In this document: positions 51,150 through 57,823 of the stretch, in pieces
How positions within the stretch are numbered: the first letter of the stretch is position 1
How the letters are laid out: each line of letters begins with the position of its first letter
Assembly: GCF_029203285.1 (NCBI RefSeq)
Contig: NZ_CP115669.1
Coordinates: forward strand, 806,001-870,000
Length of the DNA: 64,000 nucleotides
Source of the DNA: Pseudomonas sp. PSE14
GTDB taxonomy: Bacteria; Pseudomonadota; Gammaproteobacteria; Pseudomonadales; Pseudomonadaceae
Reading direction: 5' to 3'
The notes under the pieces: generated by a model
The model's input: the letters and a program-made list of their open reading frames with translations, nothing else
Database searches by the model: none
Told to the model about the DNA's origin: nothing
Program-made: the position numbers and the translations under genes

Positions 51150-53516
51150 ATGTCTGAACCAGAAAAACCTGTGGGCGAGGGTAAGACCTCTAAGCAAAAC
51201 ACTATCGTGCAGGTCAAGCATCAATCGGGGCAGTGCTACTTCCGCACCGATACTGAAGAGGTGGTCATTATCGGTGCCGAGGCGGCGGGAGAATTCGAAG
51301 AGCATTGGCAGGACATGTTGCTCCTCATGGATGCCTTCCACCAGGCCAAGGCCAGGTTTTCCGCCGCGGTGGAGCGCTATGGAGTGGCTCATTCGCAATC
51401 CCAACCGGTGCCGGCCGCCTCGGACAAGCAAATGATGTCGGTCACCCAGGCCGAGCAGGACTTACAGAAGAAGCGCGAAGCGCTACAGAAGAAGCTCGGT
51501 GAGTTTTCCCTCGATGGCATGAAATACAACGACGTTGTTGAACTGCTGCCGCTCAAGGACACCCGCAGGAAAGAGAAACAGGCCAATGGCAAAAGCAAAG
51601 CCGTGGGCCAGCGTTACGTCTACGTGACCAAGAAATATTACGACCAGAACCAAAAGAAGTTCCGTCAGGTTTCCTTGAAGTCCGCTGATAAAAAAACCGG
51701 CAAGGAAAGTATCTACTCGCGGGACAGCCATGGCCGCGTACGCATCGATACGCAAAAACTCAAAGAACAGCTGAAACTGAAATGGCCCAAACTCAAGGCC
51801 GAACTCAAAGACGTGCCGGGCATGGAAGAGCTGCTCAAGGCGACTAACAAGGAAGGAACAGCATCCTGGGAGGTCTTCGGCACTGACCTGTTCGGCTGGG
51901 CTGATACCTGGAACAAGAGTGCCAACTACAACAAGGCAGTTACCGCCGCAGTCGACGTGGATATTTCGGCTGGTGCGCAGTTCATGCGCTACGCCACCAA
52001 CCTTGGCGCCAGTGCGGAGTTCAACCCAGCCGAAGGTAAAGCGTCGATTCAAGGAGAGGCCAAAGCCAGCCTGGCCGTGGCATCAGGTGCCGCGGCCATC
52101 GAGCTTTTTGTGCCAAGCCGCGTTGGCTGGCCACTTTCGCTGAAATACAACAACGACACCCGGCTGTTCGACCTGGGCAAGTTCCGCGTGAAAGTGGCCT
52201 TGCAAGCCGCCGCTTTCGTGGGCGCCTCGGTGCAGTTGGAGGCTCAGTTGCAAGTCGTGACCTCGCCCAATAAACAACAACAGGCCCTCACCGGCCTGCC
52301 CGGTGGGCGATTGCCAAGCTTCCGGGAGCAGGCCACGACGGGAAAGGTGTTCTTCCAGCAACTGGATAAAGAGGACCAAGGCCTGCAAGCGTCCGCTGAA
52401 GTGTTCGTTGGCGCCCGCGCTGAGGGTGCGCTCAAAGGCAGCATGCAGTGGTTGAAGCCTACCGCTCCGGAGAATATGCAAAAAGCATGGGGCGGGTTGC
52501 TTAAATCCACCGGCGACTTTACCGACTTCTGCACCATCGGAGGCAATATCGCAGGGTTGGCCGGTGCGGGGGCCGGAGGGAAGTTTCACTGCACCTTCAT
52601 CAACGGAAAGTTCTGTTTCCACGCCGCCGCCAGTCTGTGCTGGGGGCTGGGTGCCAAGGGGGGATTCATTGGCGAGGTGGGCGTGCTCAATATCCTGGAG
52701 TTTCAGGTCTGGTTCGCCTATCAACTGTACAGCTTGGATTATGCGTTTTTTAAGATTGTCGCCGAAGACGCATTCAATGCATTTACTCATTATTGCATTT
52801 TGCAAATCGACGCTGTGGCCGATGATGTTTATAAGAGATATGGAGATCTGAAATATTCAGCAGAAAGCGTTTTTAAAGAATTTTCAGTGTTCTTTGATTT
52901 AATGGTGGATGAAACAAAAAGGAATAGGGAAGCGTCGAAGAGACGGAATCAATTGGCCAGAAATACGATCAATAAAGAAGGCGATCTCCTGCACTTCACC
53001 CCGGAGGCCAAGGGGTTGTTGCTTTACCTGCTCACCCGTCATGGTACTTGGGATCATCTGGATACCGATAACCGTGGCACGGCGTTGCTGGACATCTACC
53101 CCGAGCGAAAAGACGCAATTATCTGTGTGCTCCGCAGCATCCAGACCCGCCGGGAGTGGGACCTGGTGCTTTGCCGGATGACTGCCTCTACGGCTACTGC
53201 GACCGATAATAGAGGTTGCGATATGGACAAGGTAAGGCAGCACAGGCAGCAGTTGATCGAATTTCTCGACGAAGGCTTCAACCGCAGCGGTGACTTGATC
53301 AAGAAAGAACAGTCCCTGGGGGCGACTGTTTCCCAGGAGACGGGCGCGGTTGAGTTGGATCGCATTTATGCGAGGCTGAAGAAAACGCCAACACTGGGCT
53401 ACGCCTTGGCAATGAACAATACGGATTTTTACAGGCTTCACCAGGAGTCGAACCCGCATTTTCCTCAGCGCTGTACGTTTGGCCCGTGCGAGTCTGAACC
53501 CAGTCAGTTGGCGTGA
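51150..53516 (+). CDS. Putative VgrG-associated T6SS effector of unknown family
   Basis: A 788-residue protein I do not recognise. Seen directly: no signal peptide; a charged, coiled-coil-prone segment (SVTQAEQDLQKKREALQKKL, about residues 97-116) and a Lys-rich part to ~230; an Ala/Gly-rich central region with repeated hydrophobic strands (residues ~265-420); a strongly hydrophobic stretch around residues 455-545 (GLAGAGAGG, then LNILEFQVWFAYQLYSLDYAF); and a helical C-terminal domain. Location directly behind VgrG and ahead of lipoprotein genes suggests a membrane- or envelope-acting toxin. That function is inference. The ATG at 51150 has AAGGAGG nine bases upstream and is preferred over one at 51129. 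Segment 52740-52990 is much richer in A/T than the rest. Confidence 0.72.
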   Translation: MSEPEKPVGEGKTSKQNTIVQVKHQSGQCYFRTDTEEVVIIGAEAAGEFEEHWQDMLLLMDAFHQAKARFSAAVERYGVAHSQSQPVPAASDKQMMSVTQAEQDLQKKREALQKKLGEFSLDGMKYNDVVELLPLKDTRRKEKQANGKSKAVGQRYVYVTKKYYDQNQKKFRQVSLKSADKKTGKESIYSRDSHGRVRIDTQKLKEQLKLKWPKLKAELKDVPGMEELLKATNKEGTASWEVFGTDLFGWADTWNKSANYNKAVTAAVDVDISAGAQFMRYATNLGASAEFNPAEGKASIQGEAKASLAVASGAAAIELFVPSRVGWPLSLKYNNDTRLFDLGKFRVKVALQAAAFVGASVQLEAQLQVVTSPNKQQQALTGLPGGRLPSFREQATTGKVFFQQLDKEDQGLQASAEVFVGARAEGALKGSMQWLKPTAPENMQKAWGGLLKSTGDFTDFCTIGGNIAGLAGAGAGGKFHCTFINGKFCFHAAASLCWGLGAKGGFIGEVGVLNILEFQVWFAYQLYSLDYAFFKIVAEDAFNAFTHYCILQIDAVADDVYKRYGDLKYSAESVFKEFSVFFDLMVDETKRNREASKRRNQLARNTINKEGDLLHFTPEAKGLLLYLLTRHGTWDHLDTDNRGTALLDIYPERKDAIICVLRSIQTRREWDLVLCRMTASTATATDNRGCDMDKVRQHRQQLIEFLDEGFNRSGDLIKKEQSLGATVSQETGAVELDRIYARLKKTPTLGYALAMNNTDFYRLHQESNPHFPQRCTFGPCESEPSQLA

Positions 53517-53531
53517 TCATCAGGAATCATC

Positions 53532-54530
53532 ATGAGTAACCTCAAACTCGCGGTGGGTTGTTGTGTTTGTCTGGCTTTGTTTGGCTGTGAGCAAAAGGCC
53601 GAGACGCAACATGGCGCTGCAGAAGCCGTTTCCTCGGCGAATCTGGATGACTTCATTCGTACCACCAAAGCCAATCTGGTGTTCGTGAAAGGCGGCGAAT
53701 TCCTGATGGGTGACTTTGGCGTGGAGTATGGGCCGGAGAAGCTTCCCTATGATTCGAACCCGGACAGCAGTCCGCTGCATCGGGTCGAACTCACCAGCTA
53801 TTCCATCGAAAAGTTCAAGATCACCAATCAGGCGTATCAGGTTTATCTCAAGGCCAATGGATTACAGTTGAGAAGTGGAAATAAAAAACTTGCGCTAATC
53901 AGTAGCCCACCCATGAACCCAGCGCATATGGACTGGCATGAGGCCGAGCATTACTGTCAGTGGCTAGCCAGCGTGACCGGCCAGCCCTTTGCCTTGCCTA
54001 CCGAGGCGCAGTGGGAATACGCCGCCCGCAGTCGTGGCCAATTTCTGATGGTGGCCACTGACGATGGGACTTATAAGATCACAGATGATGATCGCCCCAA
54101 AGGCATCAATATTTCCACCTCGCGAGACCGTGGCGATTTTGCTGAGCAGCAGGGCTGGAAGACAGGAATCCTGATATCGCTACCAGTCGACCGATTTCCT
54201 CCCAATCCGTTGGGGCTGTATTCCATGACTGATAATGGCCTGGAATGGGTAAAGGACTGGTATGACCCAAATTACTATAAAATTTCTCCGATTAAGGATC
54301 CACAGGGGCCGAAAGAGCCTACCTTCAAAGATAAGTCCTCGAATGAAAAATACGCCAAGGTATTGAGAGGTATTGACTATCCCGATGCTCGCTGGGGAGG
54401 GGGGCTAAGTGTAAAGAGAAGTTATGATAATCCAGAGGCAGATAATGGTTTGTTTGACGGGGAAACTTCTGTAGTGATTACTGATAAAACGGCCCGCTGT
54501 GCTGTTAATAACCCTGATCCGGTTAAGTAG
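53532..54530 (+). CDS. SUMF1/FGE-domain lipoprotein, copy 1 (putative immunity protein)
   Basis: A 332-residue lipoprotein: lipobox LFGC with Cys19 in a short signal (SNLKLAVGCCVCLALFGC), so it should be anchored in the periplasm. The rest is a formylglycine-generating-enzyme (SUMF1) fold: LVFVKGGEFLMGDFG, YSIEKFKITNQAYQVYL, HMDWHEAEHYCQWLASVTG, ALPTEAQWEYAARSRGQF and PLGLYSMTDNGLEWVKDWYDP. In active sulfatase-modifying enzymes the fold carries metal-binding cysteines near the C-terminus, which I do not see here, so a catalytic role is doubtful. It starts 15 bp after the putative toxin gene. A near duplicate follows. Immunity function is inferred from position and periplasmic location. Confidence 0.82.
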   Translation: MSNLKLAVGCCVCLALFGCEQKAETQHGAAEAVSSANLDDFIRTTKANLVFVKGGEFLMGDFGVEYGPEKLPYDSNPDSSPLHRVELTSYSIEKFKITNQAYQVYLKANGLQLRSGNKKLALISSPPMNPAHMDWHEAEHYCQWLASVTGQPFALPTEAQWEYAARSRGQFLMVATDDGTYKITDDDRPKGINISTSRDRGDFAEQQGWKTGILISLPVDRFPPNPLGLYSMTDNGLEWVKDWYDPNYYKISPIKDPQGPKEPTFKDKSSNEKYAKVLRGIDYPDARWGGGLSVKRSYDNPEADNGLFDGETSVVITDKTARCAVNNPDPVK

Positions 54531-54566
54531 ATCTGCTGGTCACGTGTGCGAATGTCAGGAATCATC

Positions 54567-55571
54567 ATGAATAACTTCAATCTCACCCTGGCTTGTTGTA
54601 TTTGTATGGCTTTGCTGGGTTGTGAGCAAAAGGCCGAAACCCAACATGGCGCAGCGGAAGCCATTTCCCCGGTGAACCTGGACGACTTCATCCGTACCAC
54701 CAAAGCCAATCTGGTATTCGTGAAGGGTGGCGAATTCCTGATGGGTGACTTTGGTGTCGAATACGGGCCGGAAAAGCTTCCTTATGATTCAAATCCGGAC
54801 AGTAGCCCGCTGCATCGGGTCGAACTTACCAGCTATTCCATCGACAGGTTCAAGATCACCAATCAGGCGTATCAACTGTATCTGAAGCTGAATGGCTTAT
54901 CCATGCGAAATGATGACGACAAACTTACGCAGATCAGTAGCTTCCCGATGAACCCCGCGCATATGGACTGGCATGAGGCCGAACGGTACTGCCAGTGGTT
55001 GGCCAAGGTCACCGACCTGCCCTTTGCCCTGCCCACCGAGGCGCAATGGGAGTATGCCGCCCGCAGCCGCGGCCAATTCCTGATGGTGGCTACGGACGAT
55101 GGGACTTATAAAACCACGGATACCGATGAGCGCCCAAGAGGCATCAATATTTCCACATTTCGGGATCGTGGCGAATTTGCTGAGGAACAGGGCTGGAATA
55201 CGGGAATCTTGACTCCGCTGCCGGTCGACCGGTTTCCCCCCAATCCGTTAGGGTTATATTCGATGACCGATAATGGCTGGGAGTGGGTCAAGGATTGGTA
55301 TGACCCGAACTACTATCAAACGTCCCCGGTCAAGGACCCGCAGGGGCCGAAAGAACCTGTTTTCAAAGCTGAATCAACCAATAATAAATATGCCAAGGTA
55401 ATGCGGGGTATTGATTATCCTAATGCCCGCTGGGGCGGTGGTCTGAATGTTCAGCGAAAATATGCTAATCAGGAGGCGGATTTTTATAGTGTGGTTAATA
55501 ATCGGGATTTAATATCGCTTTCCGACAAAACTGTTCGTTGTGTTGTAAACAGTTCCGATCCCATTAAGTAG
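54567..55571 (+). CDS. SUMF1/FGE-domain lipoprotein, copy 2 (paralog of the preceding gene)
   Basis: A 334-residue paralog of copy 1. Long identical stretches occur from GCEQKAETQHGAAEA onward, and even the leader is copied (CAGGAATCATCATGA before both starts). The lipobox is LLGC with Cys19. SUMF1 blocks are conserved (FVKGGEFLMGDFGVEYGPEK, HMDWHEAERYCQWLAKV, LPTEAQWEYAARSRG, NPLGLYSMTDNGWEWVKDWYDP). Differences concentrate in residues ~95-120 and in the last ~40 residues (RKYANQEADFYSVVNNRDL), regions that could determine partner specificity. It is presumably a second immunity protein for the same or a related toxin. Confidence 0.82.
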   Translation: MNNFNLTLACCICMALLGCEQKAETQHGAAEAISPVNLDDFIRTTKANLVFVKGGEFLMGDFGVEYGPEKLPYDSNPDSSPLHRVELTSYSIDRFKITNQAYQLYLKLNGLSMRNDDDKLTQISSFPMNPAHMDWHEAERYCQWLAKVTDLPFALPTEAQWEYAARSRGQFLMVATDDGTYKTTDTDERPRGINISTFRDRGEFAEEQGWNTGILTPLPVDRFPPNPLGLYSMTDNGWEWVKDWYDPNYYQTSPVKDPQGPKEPVFKAESTNNKYAKVMRGIDYPNARWGGGLNVQRKYANQEADFYSVVNNRDLISLSDKTVRCVVNSSDPIK

Positions 55572-55608
55572 CAATGTCGGTCAAGGCGCGTGAATGCCCA
55601 GAGTCATC

Positions 55609-55803
55609 ATGAATAACCTAAAACTCCTGGCGGGTTGTTGTATTGGTCCGGCGTTGCTGGGCTGTGAGCCAAAGGCCGAGACCCAGCACGGCGCGGCTGA
55701 AGCCGTTTTCTCGGCGCATTGCGTGGTGAATGGTGATGCGCCTGTGAAATATGCCGCCAGCATGTGGCGTCGAAAAACGATGTTATGTCTTGATGGTCAG
55801 TGA
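55609..55803 (+). pseudogene. Internally deleted third SUMF1 lipoprotein copy
   Basis: The first ~35 residues (MNNLKLLAGCCIGPALLGCEPKAETQHGAAEAVFSA) match the lipoprotein signal and linker of copies 1 and 2. The following HCVVNGDAPVK matches their last ~11 residues (RCVVNSSDPIK in copy 2). About 290 residues in between are missing. The place of the original stop codon reads TAT instead of TAG, so translation continues for 17 unrelated residues. It is a remnant of a third tandem copy, still with a lipobox and start codon; a secreted short lipopeptide could be made but is unlikely to function. Confidence 0.8.
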
Positions 55804-55846
55804 GCATGTCATTGGTTGTTACTTTGGGTTTTTCAAGGAGGAACGT

Positions 55847-56317
55847 GTGAGCGGAAATAAGTTAATAAATATCATAAAATATGTGTTCGCGGCGGTTGGG
55901 CTTTTGCTTCTGATAGGAGCTGTTTTCATCTATGGCCGTACACAAGAAGCGATGAGCGTTGCTGTTCTGGTTATTTTGGGGGTAGTGTTTCTGGCCATTG
56001 GTGGCGGAATCATCCTGGCGGGACGATGGAAGGCCGCGCGCATAGCTTATTTGCAGCAGAATGGTGTGCTGGTCTCTGCGGATTTTCAATCCGTAGAGAT
56101 AAACCAGAGCGTGTCCGTCAATGGTCGAAACCCTTATGTGATTGTCTGCCAGTGGCTCAACAAGGAAACCTCCGAGCTTCATTTGTTTGAAAGCGACAAT
56201 ATATGGTTCGATCCTTCGGACTATATCGAGCGCGACACCATCGAGGTGTTGGTCGATCGTGGTAATCCCAGCAAGTACCACGTCGATATCTCGTTTCTTC
56301 CGCGATTGGCGAACTGA
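55847..56317 (+). CDS. Two-helix membrane protein, DUF3592-like
   Basis: A 156-residue protein with two N-terminal transmembrane helices (YVFAAVGLLLLIGAVFIY, residues ~11-28, and AVLVILGVVFLAIGGGIILAG, ~37-57). A soluble C-terminal domain follows, of the type found in DUF3592 proteins (GVLVSADFQSVEINQSVSVNGRNPYVIVCQW, then FDPSDYIERDTIEVLVDRGNPSKYHVDISFLP). I assign DUF3592 from this pattern only. The GTG start at 55847 has a perfect AAGGAGG upstream; earlier in-frame starts lie inside the remnant gene. It is the last gene of the cargo module before PAAR, and could be another self-protection protein. Confidence 0.75.
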   Translation: MSGNKLINIIKYVFAAVGLLLLIGAVFIYGRTQEAMSVAVLVILGVVFLAIGGGIILAGRWKAARIAYLQQNGVLVSADFQSVEINQSVSVNGRNPYVIVCQWLNKETSELHLFESDNIWFDPSDYIERDTIEVLVDRGNPSKYHVDISFLPRLAN

Positions 56318-56347
56318 CCCTCTGAAGAGGGATGGCAAGGGGGGGGT

Positions 56348-56605
56348 ATGCGCGGTGTTATTCGCATAGGCGACAAACTTTCATCCGGCGGCGAAGTCCT
56401 GGCCGCTGCCAGCGGTATGAAATTCATGGGGCGCGATGTGGCTTGCAAGGGCGACAGGGTACGCTGCGCGCTGCATGGGGTGAACGAGATCGCCGAGGGC
56501 GATGAAGCTTCCAGGCGAAATGGCCGGCCCATTGCCCTGCATGGGCATCGTTGTCTCTGCGGCTGCACTTTGATTTCTTCGTTGCCCAACGCGGGGAGAG
56601 GGTGA
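56348..56605 (+). CDS. PAAR-domain spike tip protein
   Basis: An 85-residue PAAR protein that caps the VgrG trimer. It starts MRGVIRIGDKLSSGGEVLAAASG and has the metal-binding His/Cys near the end (ALHGHRCLCGCTLIS). There is no extension carrying a toxin. GGGGGGG precedes the ATG closely. It is separated from vgrG by the putative toxin/immunity genes, which look inserted between two parts of the spike. Confidence 0.9.
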   Translation: MRGVIRIGDKLSSGGEVLAAASGMKFMGRDVACKGDRVRCALHGVNEIAEGDEASRRNGRPIALHGHRCLCGCTLISSLPNAGRG

Positions 56606-56606
56606 C

Positions 56607-57800
56607 GTGCCGATTGACCTGCGGGCATTGCCCGAGCCGCTGTCTATACCGCCAGAGCCCAATGGCTTGCGCTGGTGGCTGATCATTCTGCTTTGTGCCG
56701 CTGTGGGCGGTTTGTTGGTGACGTTGTTCTGGCCATTGGACAGCCGTGGTGCGTCCCTCTGGTTCTGGTGTTGTGCAGTGGTCTTTCCCTTGATCGCGGG
56801 CCTGATGCTCTACGCCCTCCGCCGACAACTGTTCGAGGGGCAACTGGACTACGTGGAAGGCTGGAACGAGGCCCGTGACGAACAGCGGCAGGCATTGATC
56901 GAGCGTGGCCAGCGTCGTCTGGTGTTGCTGGCGGGCGCCTGTTGTACGGCGGCTGGGAATAACAAGCTGGCACAGGCGTTGCGCGCGGGAAGTATCCCCT
57001 TGCAGCCGGTCTATCAGGAAGCACAGGCCTGCACGTTACGGCTGAGCCAATTGCAGCCCGCCGCGGCGAGCCTCTCCGTGGATGAGTACATCCAGCGGTT
57101 ATCGGGATACCTGCGGCAGGTCGTCCAAGGGATCGAAGAGGAATGGCGCACCTGTGCTCAGGGCGTCTCCACCCGTCTGCGTATTCGACATAGCGGCGTG
57201 CTTTCAGATGAGCAGGTATTAATGCTGTGGAATGCGGCCGGAGGTGATCGGCATACCGTCGGACCAGTCGTTTTTGCGGAGCAGGACGACGGCCTGCTTT
57301 GGCTGGATGACTGGCTGGACATGTCCGAGCCCGTTGACCTGCTGTTGTCGCTGGAGATCAACGCCTACCTCGAACCGATGGATGGCTATGCGGAGTCGGT
57401 GTCAGCCGTCCTGCTGGGGCGGCCTGAGTGGTGCACCAAGTGCAAGGTCACGCCCGAGGTCGTTGTTCATCGTCCGGTGCGTATCGGCGAACCCAAGGCG
57501 TCGTTCGAGGACGCCCTGCGTTGGGGCGGCCTGCTCGATGCTGAGGATGGTTACTTCTTATGGTTGAGCCAGTTGCCGGAGTCCTTGGCAGGGGAAATGG
57601 CCATTGTCATGTCGGGGGCTGGCCATCCTCCGGATCAGGGCAAGACACTGGATCTCGACGGAGTGCTGGGTCTGGCTGGCTGTGCCGTCGGCAACCTGAC
57701 TTTGATCGTGGCAAGTGAGCAGGCCAGGACAGAGCGTGAGGCTCAGCTGGTTCTGCTCGGAGATACCTCATCGCAATGGTGTGTCGTCAGGTCTGCCTGA
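56607..57800 (+). CDS. T6SS-locus membrane protein of unknown function
   Basis: A 397-residue protein with two N-terminal helices (LRWWLIILLCAAVGGLLVTLFWP and LWFWCCAVVFPLIAGLMLYAL, residues ~21-73), then a ~320-residue soluble domain with no motif I recognise. Noticeable segments are YVEGWNEARDEQRQALIERGQRRLVLL and WLDMSEPVDLLLSLEINAYLEPMDGYAESVSAVLLGRPEWCTKCKV. It starts with GTG one base after the PAAR stop, with GGGGAGAGG upstream, and lies 23 bp before tssM. The tight spacing argues for a structural or assembly role with TssM. That is inference. Confidence 0.8.
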   Translation: MPIDLRALPEPLSIPPEPNGLRWWLIILLCAAVGGLLVTLFWPLDSRGASLWFWCCAVVFPLIAGLMLYALRRQLFEGQLDYVEGWNEARDEQRQALIERGQRRLVLLAGACCTAAGNNKLAQALRAGSIPLQPVYQEAQACTLRLSQLQPAAASLSVDEYIQRLSGYLRQVVQGIEEEWRTCAQGVSTRLRIRHSGVLSDEQVLMLWNAAGGDRHTVGPVVFAEQDDGLLWLDDWLDMSEPVDLLLSLEINAYLEPMDGYAESVSAVLLGRPEWCTKCKVTPEVVVHRPVRIGEPKASFEDALRWGGLLDAEDGYFLWLSQLPESLAGEMAIVMSGAGHPPDQGKTLDLDGVLGLAGCAVGNLTLIVASEQARTEREAQLVLLGDTSSQWCVVRSA

Positions 57801-57823
57801 ACGGATGTGTATAGGGATGTAAC

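Noticed and set aside
53440..53475. tRNA T-arm-like GAGTCGAACCCGC
   Set aside because: It is inside a coding frame and no cloverleaf partner arms are present.
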